From Bactrocera neohumeralis (Eukaryota > Arthropoda > Insecta > Diptera > Tephritidae): 64,000 nt of DNA. A model generated the notes under the pieces. It was given only the letters and a program-made list of their open reading frames with translations, ran no database searches and was not told the origin of the DNA. The DNA lies in NCBI RefSeq assembly GCF_024586455.1, contig NC_065920.1, positions 55,373,960 to 55,437,959 of the forward strand. The letters are read 5' to 3'. The number at the start of each line of letters is the position of its first letter. Position 1 is the first letter of the stretch. The translations under genes and the position numbers were made by a program. This document shows, in pieces, positions 34,249-45,900 of the stretch.

Positions 34249-34720
34249 AATAAGGCTGGAGAAGCGTTCCCTCCATAATTTCTGTATGCCATGACCATCA
34301 GTCACTAGATCACCATTGTGGATTCTACAAGAGTATACTTCGATTTTGAAACCTTCTATTATTATCATGCGAGGTAGACAGTCTGTTTTCTATCTACTTC
34401 GACACGACACTTTTCATCATACCAGTTGTTCTTTTTCCTTTTCCGAAAACAAATGTTTTCGTTTGCAGCTGTACGTAAGGAGCTTAAAATGAAGGCTGGA
34501 TGTATGTGTACAAGTTCATGTAAGTGAGGAAAGTGCTCTGAACGCCATTCACTTGGGAGTAGTCAGAAACGATTCTTTTGCATATGCCTCAATCAACTAA
34601 CGAATTCCGGTCTTAGACCTCTGGGTATTTAAAAAAACATCCGTCATCAGGCTAGCTAAAGCGAAAAGGCGAACCATCCCTGTTCATAATTTTGCGCTAG
34701 TTTGCGGTTCCCAAACGTAA
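34249..34720. pseudogene. RTE-like retrotransposon fragment with an internal inversion
   Basis: 34249-34493 matches the minus-strand element region 43780-44170 ('aaggctggagaagcgttccc', 'gcagctgtacgtaaggagct'). At about 34494 orientation flips: 34494-34720 matches the 5' end of the same element on the plus strand ('aagtgaggaaagtgctctga', 'cattcacttgggagtagtc', 'aaaggcgaaccatccctg'), equivalent to about 45366-45130 inverted. The section between is missing. An inverted 5' segment next to a sense segment is the pattern left by twin priming. Confidence 0.75.
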
Positions 34721-34769
34721 TGTAAAAAAAATACTCCTCATCTACAAAACAGACTCGGAAGAGAGATCT

Positions 34770-35490
34770 CTTTTAATGATAATATAATATAGAAACAATA
34801 ATATTATTTGGTTGAGTATCACGTTGAAATTAAGGAACCTTTTTTATTGCCAAAAACCCATTATATAAAATAAAATTAAGTTATCTTATAGAAAAAAATT
34901 GATTATGAAAATGTCTTATTAAGCGTGAAGTCAAAATATTTCATTACAATTATAAATTATATAATACCTCTGTAAAATTTACTAACTTCTCGTTCGTCAT
35001 AAAAAAAATAATAATTAAAGAAATTTGCACTTAAATTATTCAAAGAATATAATTTCAAAAGATTTCGTCTTTATATTGTTCTTAATACTTGAATTATGTG
35101 AAATTGAAGTTGACAAAAGGGTTGCAATTAGTGATCGAGTCACAGAATATGAGTTTATTGCGTATCATTTCAGAGTTAATTTTTTTGCACATTTTTAAAT
35201 ATTCCCTTTTACAAGCTTTCTTTTATTACCTTATTTACTTTAATTTTCAATGATGATTCTTCCGATCCGACGTTATATACATATATACCTGTACACCAAC
35301 GAAAAGGCGTATTATAGAATTTCGCTGTTATTTTAAGTGCTTATTTTCACGATATCCAATTGAGGTGGCATTACTCTCCGATTATTATCAATTAGGATTT
35401 CAGCATGTCTGCCTGAAAAATTTTAAGTGCATACATATAGGTATACATATGTACATCTTCAACCATATTCGAATAATTGTATGGTATAAC
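34770..35490 (+). repeat. AT-rich dispersed repeat, copy 3
   Basis: 'taatattatttggttgagta', 'ttttattgccaaaaacccat', 'gatccgacgttatatacata', 'cgattattatcaattaggat' and 'catattcgaataattgtatg' parallel copies 1 and 2 in order and orientation. Confidence 0.55.
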
Positions 35491-35867
35491 TAGACTGAAG
35501 GAAAAATTACTTTACCTGAACTGAAGTTAGTTTGAGCGTTCTACCCCTCGTATTTAATTTGTTTGCGGTATTTTAATACTTCGTTTTGGACCTTTAAGAT
35601 TTTCGTTAGAAAGGTTGCTTTAAAACGTTTCTTATACCGAATTTTAGTTTTTCTTACTTCACGACACGGCATGACACATTATGAAGATGTCGAGTTGCGT
35701 GTTGTAAAACTTAATTAGTGTTTAAGTGAAGTATGCGATGTCTAGTTATTTTTTATCACATCATCATAGAAAATTCTATACCCTTTTATAAATCATTTTA
35801 CAAGTCTTACACAAGATATTGTTTACTGAGTTTCTGCAATATAGGGATCATGCCGTTCAAATGCGAA

Positions 35868-36130
35868 GTACATTGTCAGAAAAAAGCACCCGGACATTGT
35901 AATTAAATTCCCTGTGTAAATAATGTTTAAAAATTTTCATGTAATTTGCTAAGTTGGTAATACTGTCCTTTATTATTATGCCAAATATGACCGCGATCCG
36001 TCAACCAGTTTGTTTACAGCAGCTGCCTAAGTCAGTACACCTCAGTAGTGCGTTATATTTGGTACAATGGATAAAAATATCGAACAAAGAATTGTCTAAA
36101 ATTTTGTATTTCTAACCATAACGTAGTTTT
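35868..36130 (+). mobile_element. 5' end of a mariner (second lineage), truncated
   Basis: Aligns with 38025-38210: 'cggacattgtaattaaattc', 'aagtcagtacacctcagta', then the start of a transposase reading 'MDKNIEQRIV' at about 36068-36097, where similarity stops. It keeps about 90 bp not present in the other copy. Confidence 0.6.
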
Positions 36131-38020
36131 TTTGTTTTTTTTTTTATGTTAAACTACGTGTTTGCCAAAATGTTACAACTAAGCGAAAAAACATCAAGAT
36201 AAGGAAAAAATTTAAAAGGTCATAAAAAAAATAAAAAAAAACTGACACATACGAACGCCAAACCCTTTGAGGGTTTTACTATACTGACCTAGTACCATCA
36301 CCCTGACTTGGAATTTCTCACCCCCCAGATTAGCTGTTGTACTGTGTTATGAGAACAACCGGGGACCGGTTTCAAACTGACTTCAGTTCAATGTATTGTG
36401 ATTGCAATGATATTTTTAGCAATTCCTTTTTCCAGACTTATTTTTCACAACTTCAGCCTTAACTAGCATAGCGGTGCAGCAAAAAGGGAAATTTTTCAAT
36501 ACTTACCCATCTATAGTATACATTATATACTTGTATTATATGCACATTTGAAGTAGCTTTTAAATATATCTATATAGTGTTAAGCATTTTCTTGATAGAA
36601 TAAAAATGCTACTAGCTATATAAAATGTGGAGCGCACGAAAAAACTAAAATAATATCACAGACGAATAATTGGAATTGCTTAACCACCACAAAGGAGCAA
36701 ATCATCTTCATCGTTTTGCTGTAATATAAACAAAGAGTTTCACGCAACTTCAGGTATCAGTGTGGTAGCTTTTGTGGTTTGAATTCTTTTTGTGACTATT
36801 ATGGTTTTGCTTAATTCAGATACGTCTATGTGCGTTTATTCATTGAAAAACTAAGTCCAACAAATGCGAAGACAATGCAAAAGTTATGTAGACTTCTTTG
36901 CTAAGTTTCTTCCTTCAGCTTTCATATTTAACAATTTTCTTTGAATTCCCAATAGTGGTTGCAATATTTTTCAATGAAAGCTATTTCTGTTTAAATTTTA
37001 ATATTCGGAAATACTAATATTTCTATAACGACGTTTCCTCTGTTTCAATTTATACCATAACTGTGACGTAAAGTGAATCTGTTGTACATAAATATGTAAC
37101 AATTTATGAATTTGATCCGTATCACCATATCCGAGCAAATATCAAATAGCTTCACAACTCATAATAAGAATTCGCAATAATTCGAAAAAATGTAGATTCG
37201 AATCACGTGAATGACATGACATCTACTTTCATTTAGGCATCACATCAGCAGACTGCAGCTCCTTCAGCACCTTTCACATGAACTTTTCATTTCTACCACA
37301 CAAACAACAATATATATTATTATATGACGTCACTTCATATGTATGTGTTGATGTGATAATAGAACATATGACATCATATACATAGTATGATAACACATCT
37401 TAACATTTTAACATATTACATCAGCTCTCGTCACACCACATCACTTGACGGTGTCACATCACATCAAAAAATACCTCAGATTTCGTTCGGAAAATCGTTG
37501 CATATTTCTATTTGCATGGATCGCATTGGCCTTCCCGATAAAAACTCCACTCATACGCATAAATATTTACCTTACTTAATCTACCTTCATGTCATCAGCT
37601 TTGATAAAATTCTACTTCTATTGTTGCGTGCTTAGAGTATAAGAATACAAAAGCTTGATAAATCATATTACGATCGAATGACCGTAAATTTTAAAAGAAA
37701 CTATTTTTGCAAGTTACTAGGTATTAGCTACATCAATGTTTATTGCTTTTGTTGTTACAGCATACCGTCCATATGTGCATTAAACATTTGAGTAGTATTT
37801 ATCAGACACAATACGCAAAAAATGCGAAGAGATGGACAAACTCACACAAATAGTACATAACACATAAAAAACTAAAATCTGGTTAAAATCTTAGTACATA
37901 CTATATTTAATGTTCTTTAAGCAGCAATTGAGTCAAACAAAAGCAAAGCCAATAATAATAGTACGAAATAGTTGTAGGATCCTTATATCAGAAAAATGCT
38001 GAAGAAAGCACAAATTACAC
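36131..38020. other. Noncoding; motif cluster only
   Basis: No gene seen. 37210-37480 holds a cluster of 'acatca/tgatgt' motifs and one perfect CRE-like 'tgacgtca' near 37326. The rest is AT-rich DNA. Confidence 0.4.
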
Positions 38021-38024
38021 AAAT

Positions 38025-38790
38025 ACATTGTTACAAGAAAGTAACCGGAAATTGTAATTAAAATCCCCGGGTAAATGAAATTTCAAAAAATTTTATTTCT
38101 TAAGTTGTTTATAGCAACTCCTTAAGTCGGCCTACCTCAGTATGGCGTTGCATTTTTACAATTGGTAAAAATATTGAACAAAGAATTTGTCTCATATTTT
38201 GTATATGATCCTCATTTGTGTGTGGAATCAGTGCGAATATTGTAAGAGGCTTAAGGTTATTCAGTTTTGTCAAAAACACAAACACATGAGTGGTTCAAAG
38301 CCTTCAAAGATAGTCGAGAGATCATGGAAGACATGCCTCGTTCTGGACCTTCAACCTCTTCAACTGATGAAAATAATAAAAAGTAAAGAATATTTTGCTT
38401 GAATATCGTCAGCCAAGCATTAGAAAAGGACAAGAGAGCTCGACATCCAAAGCAAAAAAAACCCTCAAAAATGAGGTAAAATTTTTTTTATTCAAAATTC
38501 GTGAAAACGTTCATTCAAAACGGTCAGAATTGTGGAAAAACAATTCATGTATTTTACACGATGATAATGCACTATCGCATCGACCCACAATTGTGACCGA
38601 GTTTAAAGCCGAAAAGGCAATTAGTAAAATCGATCAACCACCTTACTCAGCAGATTTTGTTCCGTGTGATTTTTTCTTCATCTGCATATTTTGGAAGCTA
38701 ACAAACAAACTTTAGTTAATGTGCCTAGAAAATAAAGCTTTATTTTAGAAATACTGAAGAAATACTTGAAGCTTGGCTTTTGGAAAATGC
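38025..38790 (+). mobile_element. Decayed mariner with internal deletion (second lineage)
   Basis: Starts near 'acattgttacaagaaagtaa' with a noncoding leader shared with 35868, then transposase-like frames to about 38720. The 3' end is not resolved, nor is a TA-flanked TIR. Confidence 0.65.
38160..38715 (+). pseudogene. DD34D mariner transposase remnant
   Basis: N-terminal part in broken frames: 'THEWFKAFKDSREIMEDMPR' followed by 'SGPSTSSTDENNKK' (38285-38380), the helix-turn-helix linker of irritans/mellifera-type mariners; then 'LLEYRQPSIR'. After a deletion, an open piece (38395-38715) reads 'SELWKNNSCILHDDNALSH' and 'PPYSADFVPCDFFF'. The second and third catalytic aspartates are present with 34 residues between them (DD34D). 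The segment with the first aspartate is deleted. Non-functional. Confidence 0.8.
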
Positions 38791-38799
38791 GTTTTAAAA

Positions 38800-39467
38800 T
38801 TTAAATTCCCAAAGATCTTAATCTGCATTTAGGTTTTCTGAAAGACATATATTATTATAAATGTACCGATAAATTTTAGTGCAAACAAGTCTTTCCCAGA
38901 GCGGGACAACCAACTAAAGTGGATATTAGACATTTGTGAATATCTAAAGTAATTCTCTGAGAAGAAATTTTACGTTAGGATAGGACATTATTAATCTTTA
39001 ACGATACTGAGTCATTAATTATAACTAGTTGGGTGGTCAGTAGGTTAATTGTGACAGTGATTTTAAAAGTAGTAAACTAAAGTGAATAAGACAGCTATTT
39101 TAACACCAAAAAAATTTACTTAATTTTTATTAGATATGTTAAAAATATCTCGAGATAATATTTTTTTAACAATTTCTTTAAAAATCGAATTAAGTTTTAA
39201 ATTGTATGGAAAAGATAATTTAGAATCAATATTTCTTTACCGTCGATTCAGATATGTGGAGTGAACCATCGCTGCTCTTGGCCGCCACAGACTTTTTTTC
39301 AATTACGAATAGGATAATAAGTGAGACATTTAAAATGAATAGAAAACTGTCACTGGCAACCGGATTGCGCAACCGTAAAACAGACAACAATGGCAATTAT
39401 AATTGCATAAAGATATTGTACATAAAGCAACAAGCTTAGAGATATGGTACATATGTACAAATATAAA
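38800..39467. other. Noncoding; nothing recognised
   Basis: AT-rich. A 61-residue frame at 39254-39439 has no known motif. Confidence 0.4.
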
Positions 39468-39471
39468 TTAA

Positions 39472-40084
39472 GGTGTCCGTTATTTCCGAAATTGATGGGT
39501 TTTTTGCAAACACCCTCTGAAGTTTAATAAAAATTTAACATAATTTTATTTTCGATTTATTTCATATTTCTTTTTCGTCTAATATTTTGCATTAAGCGAT
39601 TTAGTTGCTTTCGAAAGGGATATTTTAGTAAAATTTTTTTTATTCTACTACAATTGTTTAATATTTTTTTTATAAAAACCATGCTAAATGTGCAGTTAAA
39701 ATAAACATTTAATGACCGGAGCAGCCATACAAGTGATTTATACATCACGTGTTGCTTATACGACCTGGTGTACTATATGAATACAGTATATTTGATGCAT
39801 AACTTTAACCGCATATTACTTTTAAAGGAGTAGTTCAATGAAAAAAATCGTTGACACTTTTTTCTAGAGCAGAAAATTTCATATTATAATATTACTATCT
39901 CAACGTTCAAGATTTATTTTCTGTGGACTAAACTTTAGTGCAAAAGACCAAAAAATACTATACAAAATATATGGAAAAAGTAAAATGATTTAGATACGAT
40001 TGAAATTGGATCCGTTTTTCTAAGAACAAAAACTTAAACTTGAGAGGAGTTTAAAAAAAATTATATTTGAAAACAACGGACGCC
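39472..40084. mobile_element. 613-bp MITE flanked by TTAA
   Basis: Ends 'ggtgtccgttatttcc' and complement of 'gaaaacaacggacgcc' are inverted with few mismatches. TTAA lies outside each end (39468-39471, 40085-40088), the duplication used by piggyBac-type elements. The terminal GGY is not the usual piggyBac CCY, so superfamily is uncertain. Interior noncoding. Confidence 0.7.
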
Positions 40085-40088
40085 TTAA

Positions 40089-41058
40089 TAAGCACCATAT
40101 CTAACACACAATCAGTTTGATCTCCCACATTGTTCTTTACAAAAAAATCGCTGACGCATGTTGATGACAAGTGAAGTCAAGTATACAATTTTAATGAGCG
40201 TTCATACAAACATGCAACAAAGACAATTACGGCATATATTTCGCATATTTATAAATATTATACCTCAATAATTATATAGAAATTTATAACCGATATATAG
40301 CTAAGTATAAGACCTTTGTTCTGAAAAATATAAATAAATTAAATTGACCTTACAGTGCATATAATTTGCGCGTTTATTGACTGTAAAAAAATCATTTTAA
40401 GCAGTACAAATCAATTAGGAAAGCGATTAGACTGAATGTTATTTCAAAAGTCTTAATTATTACAACTCCAAATCATATACATATGTATGTATATTTGAAA
40501 AATTTTTGCTAATAGAAACAAAACGAATATTTATATAACTTATACCTAGATAGATAAGTTGGTAAAAGTGATAGCCTTCATACGTTATCGTAAGACCTTA
40601 TATCTTGATATCACGTCCCATTGTTCTGTTCAAACCATTTGTTGGCCTCAATAAAACTATTTACTTTCGTTAAGATTTGTTTGGAAAGACATTCAAAGTT
40701 TGGTATCTTATGTATTCCAAGGCTTCGATGTTTAGAAATGGGTATCCAGGGGGAAGTATTGTAACATTTTCTTAACTCCTTCAAGTTCAGAACTACCTTT
40801 TTCCCAAAAAAAAAGTAGTTGGCAATGCGAGAAACCTCTTTTTGACAGATGAAAATGTAAACAAACCAAAATTACATATTTTTTGGATGAGTATTAAGTT
40901 GAAATTAAGAAAAATATGAACACTTGCTTTCAGTTTTTTGTAGTCTAGATCTCATATACATAAATAAAATAAGTATATTTGTATAGTATATTAATATTCC
41001 GTTTACAAATTTGAAATTTCAAATTAAATTGTATATCAGCGGATTGTTCTTGCCCGCA
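40089..41058. other. Noncoding; short piece of the AT-rich repeat
   Basis: 40850-40925 ('ttttggatgagtattaagtt', then 'gaaattaagaaaaatatg') resembles 34805-34850 of the AT-rich repeat. Otherwise nothing recognised. Confidence 0.4.
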
Positions 41059-41337
41059 TTACCAACCCAACTCATTTTTAAGCGAATATATGAAATAAGC
41101 TATGTGAGTTTTATTTGTCCACGATTTAGCTATTAGCTTGTGATGGTCAAATAACACACACAGCATGTCGTATATGCTGACCTTTGTCAGAGACTCAATG
41201 ATGGTCCTTATCTCTACGTTACTAAAAGCTCCTTCTATGCCCAGAGAGGCAGTCAATGTATGCTTGAGGTGCAATAACACTTTCATTGTCGCGTAGTTAA
41301 GAAAACAACTCAGGAAATGCAAATCGTTGAATAACAT
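41059..41337 (-). pseudogene. Non-LTR reverse transcriptase fragment (R1/LOA-like)
   Basis: A 92-residue minus-strand frame with 'HTLTASLGIEGAFSNVEIRT', resembling the 'FLDIEGAFDNV' RT motif A of R1/LOA-group retrotransposons. The catalytic aspartate position reads Gly ('LGIEGAF'), so even this scrap has lost the active site. Nothing else of the element is recognisable on either side. The short match makes the clade a guess. Confidence 0.5.
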
Positions 41338-41579
41338 TTACATGACAAAGTTTCGCGCTGCAAGGACATGATAGACATTAACAGAGCATACTTAGGAGTT
41401 AGTGGGTTAAGAGAATGTAATGTGGATGAGTATTTTATAAAATAGTATTTAAAATGTGTAAAAATGAAAAGTCGTGTCGTTCATTGGCTTAGAAAAAAAA
41501 TGTAGACCAATTCAATAAAATTATCACAACTGAAAAAAAAAAAATGTATTTGCTGAATTCACTGAATTTGAGTTCTGTC

Positions 41580-42136
41580 AAGGTGTAATGCTATTTTGGA
41601 TTTCATCATTCATTTAAAGACTTACGCCTGAACAACGTTAACAAATCGTTCAACTTTATTACGAAAACTCACGTTCTGTAAAGAATGTGATCAATACTTG
41701 TATAATCGGCCTAGCGATCGTACTGCTTGCAACATCATCACCCTTTTTGAGGCCCAGTATAAAATATTGGATAATATTCAACAGACTAGACGACGTCCAT
41801 CACGTAGTGAAGAAAATATGGACGCCGTAGCTGAGAGTGTATACGTAGACCTTGGACCAACTTGGCGCATTTTACGTCGAGCTCTTAAATTAAAAGAGTA
41901 CAAGGTACAGTTTGTGCAAGAACTGAAGAATCTCGACCTTTTCTCGACATCGCTTCGCTCTGGTATTTTGAACACTTCCAAAAAAAACCGACCCTTTCGA
42001 ACCAAATTTTGTTCACCGATGAGTCCCATTTCGGGTATATTCGGGTTGCATACCTATTGGAACCTGAAGAGATTCAGGGCTGCTACTTTATCCAGAAAAA
42101 ACGTAGGTTTGGTGTGGTTTGTGGGCCGGTGGAATC
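41580..42136 (+). pseudogene. DD41D mariner, N-terminal half of the split element
   Basis: Plus-strand frames give the N-terminal half of a rosa-like transposase: 'YNRPSDRTACNIITLFEAQ', 'RRRPSRSEENMDAVAESVY' and 'TWRILRRALKLKEYKVQFVQ' (41698-41925), then, after frame shifts, the first catalytic aspartate in 'LFTDESHFGY' (about 42012-42040). It breaks at the RTE-like insertion, whose target duplication is 42127-42136; the reading 'CGLWAGGI' continues exactly at 45382. The 5' TIR is not clear; similarity starts around 41580-41640. Inactive because of frameshifts and the insertion. Confidence 0.85.
42127..42136 (+). repeat. Target-site duplication of the RTE-like element, left
   Basis: 'cggtggaatc', repeated at 45372-45381. 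Removing 42137-45381 rejoins the mariner reading frame in phase. Confidence 0.9.
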
Positions 42137-45100
42137 TTCTTCTTCTTCTTCTTAATTGGCGTAGACACCGCTTACGCGATTATAGCCGAGTTAACAACAG
42201 CGCGCCAATCGTTTCTTCTTTTCGCTACATTTGGCGCCAATTGGATATTCCAAGCGAAGTCAGGTCCTTCTCCACTTGGTCCTTCCAACGGAGTGGAGGT
42301 CTTCCTTTTCCTCTGCTTCCCCCGGCGGGTACTGCGTCGAATACTTTCAGAGCTGGAATGTTTTCATCCATCCGGACAACATGACCTAGCCAGCGTAGCC
42401 GCTGTCTTTTAATTCGCTGAACTATGTCAATGTCGTCGTATATCTCGTACAGCTCATGGTTCCATCGAATGGGATATTCGCCGTGGCCAATGCGCAAAGG
42501 ACCATAAATCTTTCGCAGAATTTTTCTCTCGAAAACTCGCAACGTCGACTTATCGGTTGTTGTCATCGCCCAAGCCTCTGCACCATACAGCAGGACGAGA
42601 ATTATGAGCGACTTATAGAGTTAAGCTTTTGTTCGTCGAGAGAGGACTTTAGTTTTCAATTGCCTACTCAGTCCGAAGTAGCACCTGTTGGCAAGAGGAA
42701 TCCTGCGTTGGATTTCCAGGCTGACATTGTTGGTGGTGTTAATGCTGGTTCCTAAATAGACGAAATTATCCACAACTTCAAAGTTATGACTGTCAACAGT
42801 GAGGTGAGAGCCAAGTCGCGAGTGCGACGACTGTTTGTTTGATGACAGGAGATATTTCGTTTTGCCCTTGTTCACTGCCAGACCCATTTTTTGTGCTTCC
42901 TTGTCCAGCCTGGAGAAAGCAGAACTAACGGCGCGGGTGTTGAGGCCGATGATATCAATATCATCGGCATACGCCAGCAGCTGTACACTCTTATAGAAGA
43001 TGGTACCTTCTCTATTTAGTTCTGCAGCTCGAACTATTTTCTCCAGGAGCAGGTTGAAGAAGTCGCACGATAGGGAGTCGCCTTGTTTGAAACCTCGTTT
43101 GGTATCGAACGGCTCGGGTAGGTTCTTCCCGATCCTAGCGGAGCGTTTGGTAATACTCAACATCAGTTTACACAGCCGTATTAGTTTTGCGGGGATACCA
43201 AATTCAAACATCGCGGCATAAAGGCAGCTCCTTTTCGTGCTGTCGAAGGCAGCTTTGAAATCGACGAAGAGGTGGTGTGTGTCGATTCTCCTTTCACGGG
43301 TCTTTTTCAAGATTTGGCGCATGGTGAATATCTGGTCGGTTTGTTGATTTTCCAGGTCTGAAGCCACACTGATAAGGTCCAATCAGTTTGTTGACGGTGG
43401 GCTTTAATCTTTCACACAATACGCTCGATAGAACCTTATATGCGATGTTGAGGAGGCTAATCCCACGGTAGTTGGCGCAGATTGTGGGGTCTCCTTTTTT
43501 ATAGTATTGGGCATGGCACACTTAAATTCCAATCGTTGGGCATGCTTTCGTCCGACCATATTTTACAAAGAAGCTGATGCATGCTCCTTATCAGTTCTTC
43601 GCCGCCGTGTTTGAATAGCTCGGCCGGCAATCCGTCGGCCCTGCCGCTTTGTTGTTCTTCAGGCGGGCGATTGCTATTCGAACTTCTTCATGGTCGGGCA
43701 ATGGAACGTCTGCTCCATCGTCATCGATTGGGGAATCGGGTTCGCCTTCTCCTGGCGTTTTGCGTTCACTGCCATTCAGCAGGCTGGAGAAGTGTTCCCT
43801 CCATAATTTAAGTATGCTCTGGGCATCGGTCACTAGATCACTTTTGGGGTTCTACAAGAGTATGCTCCGGTCTTGAAACCTTCTGTAAGCCGCCGCATTT
43901 TTTCGTAGAATTTTCGAGCATTACCCCTGTCGGCCAGCTTATCAAGCTCTTCGTACTCACGCATTTCAGCCTTTTTCTTTTTCTGTCTACAAATGCGTCT
44001 CGCTTCCCATTTTCGTAACGTTGCGAGGTAGGCAGCCTGTTTTCTCTTCACTGCGACACGACACTCCTCATCGTACCAGCTGTTCTTTTGCACTTTCCGA
44101 AAACCAATGACCTCGGTTGCAGCTGTACGTAAGGAATTTGAAATGCCGTCCCACAGTTCCCTTATACCGAGTTGTTGACGAGTGCTCTCAGAGAGCAGGA
44201 GTGCAAGCCGAGTAGAAAATCGTTCGGCTGTCTGTTGTGATTGCAGCTTCTCGACGTCGAACCTTCCTTGTGTTTGTTGGCGTGCGTTTTTTGCTGCACA
44301 GAGGCGGGTGCGAATCTTGGCTGCTACAAGATAGTGGTCCGAGTCGATGTTAGGACCTCGGAGCGCACGCACATCTAAAACACTGGAGACGTGTCTTCCG
44401 TCTATCACAACATGATCGATCTGGTTGGTAGTTTTTCGATCCGGAGACAGCCAGGTAGCTTGATGAATCTTTTTATGCTGGAATCTAGTACTACAGATAA
44501 CCATATTTCGGGCCCCGGCGAGGTCAGTCAGCCTCAACCCATTTGGTGAAGTTTCGTCGTGGAGGCTGAATTTACCGACCGTAGTGCCAAAGATACCTTC
44601 TTTGCCTACCTTGGCGTCAAAGTCGCCAAGCACGATTTTGACATCGTGGCGGAGGGCAGCTCTCATAAGCGCGCTCCAAGCGCTCATAGAAGGCATCTTT
44701 GGTCACCTCGTCCTTCTCTTCCGTCGGGACGTGAGCGCAAATCAGCGATATGTTGAAGAACCTCGCTTTGATGCGGATTGTGGCTAGACGTTCATTCACC
44801 GGAGTGAATGATAGTACTCGGCGACGGAGTCTCTCTCCCACCACGAATCTAACACCAAACTTGCGCTCCTTTATATGGCCACTGTAGTAAATGTCACAAG
44901 GACCTATTCGTCTCTGTCCTTGTCCCGTCCATCGCATTTCTTGGACGGCGGTGATGTCAGCCTTTATTTTTGCGAGGACATCAACCAGCTGGGCAGCGGC
45001 ACCTTCCCAATTAAGGGTCCGGACAATCCAGGTGCATGCCCTCAAATCGTAGTCCTTATTCCGTTTGCCATGGTCGTCATCAAAAGGGGGGTCTCTCATC

Positions 45101-45371
45101 CGAGGCTGTTTCGACGTTTTCATTGGTATTGTTTTTTTACGTGGCGGGTCCCAAGCCCAGCGCACAACCCTATGTAGGGAATGTTTCGCCTTCTCACATT
45201 AGCTCGCCTTCGAACGGATGTTCTTAGGCTACCCAGGATACTTGGTCAAAGACCGGAAGTAGTGAGCTGCTTGAGCCATGTGTAAAAGAGTCGTTTCAGG
45301 CCACTCCCAAGTGAATGACGATCAGAGAACTTTCCTCACTTGCGTGAACTTCTACACATGACTCCATCCTA
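42137..45371 (-). mobile_element. Near-full-length RTE-like non-LTR retrotransposon
   Basis: A 3235-bp insertion on the minus strand, with 10-bp target duplications and a 3' (GAA)n tail seen as 'ttcttcttcttcttctt' at 42137-42153. A microsatellite tail instead of poly(A), total size about 3.2 kb, and an APE-RT polyprotein like those annotated 'craniofacial development protein 2-like' all suggest the RTE group; this is inference. Fragments of it lie at 17787, 28440 and 34249. Confidence 0.88.
42172..45165 (-). pseudogene. APE endonuclease-reverse transcriptase of the RTE-like element, frameshifted
   Basis: One ancestral ORF now in at least six pieces. 45165-44617: APE-type endonuclease start ('DLRACTWIVRTLNWEGAAAQ', 'KADITAVQEMRWTGQG', 'SLICAHVPTEEKD'). 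44696-43833: rest of the endonuclease ('IVLGDFDAKVGKEG', where GDFNA is usual, so Asn is replaced by Asp; 'IDSDHYLVAAKI') and linker ('NSWYDEECRVAVKRKQAAYL'). 43833-43591 and 43521-43294: RT start ('NNKAAGPT', 'GDPTICANYRGISLLNIAYK'). 43382-42621: RT palm with 'HHLFVDFKAAFDST', 'RGFKQGDSLSCDFFNLLLEK' and the catalytic 'LLAYADDIDIIG'. 42566-42225: C-terminal domain ('RQRLRWLGHVVRMDEN', 'GRPPLRWKDQVEKDL'). Several single-base frameshifts and a short deletion near 44000 make it inactive; catalytic RT aspartates survive. Confidence 0.88.
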
Positions 45372-45900
45372 CGGTGGAATCATCGGTCTATATTTCTTCC
45401 AAAATGATGCCGGTGAGAACGTTACTTTTATCTCGCCATGATAACCGAATTTTTCCTGTCTGAAATTGAAGCCCGTGATCTTGGCGACATTTGGTTTCAA
45501 CAAAACGGCGCCACTTTCCACACGTGGAACCAATCAATGAATTTAGTTAGAGAACACTTCGGTGAACAGATAGTTTCATGTTTTGGGCCGGTCGACTGGC
45601 AACCAGGATACTTTGATATCATAGCGTTAGACTTTTGACTGTGAGCACTTGTAAAGTCGAAAGTTTTCGCTGACTACCTCGCTTCATTTCAGACCTTGGA
45701 GTTAAGCATAATGGGTGTCATTCGCCAGTCGAAATGCTCGGACGAGTCATCGAAAATTGAGCTCAACGAATGAGATAATCTTCAAAAAATAAATGCGATA
45801 GAATGTTCTTTCGTATGATGATAAACCTTTCTATTAAATTTGAAGTTTCTGTGTTGTTTTTTTTTTTTAAAGTAGCGAATCTTGAAATGGATCACCCTTA
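45372..45900 (+). pseudogene. DD41D mariner, C-terminal half of the split element
   Basis: Continues the mariner after the retrotransposon: 'GGIIGLYFFQNDAGEN', then (45438-45638) 'ARDLGDIWFQQNGATFHTWN' and 'FDIIALDF'. Compared with the copy at 15650-16303, the second catalytic aspartate is Asn ('QQNGA' for 'QQDGA'), while the third aspartate is kept with the 41-residue spacing. A stop follows the third aspartate; similarity continues to 'FADYLASFQTLE' in a later frame. The outer end is probably 'tggatcaccctta' at about 45888-45900. Inactive. Confidence 0.85.
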
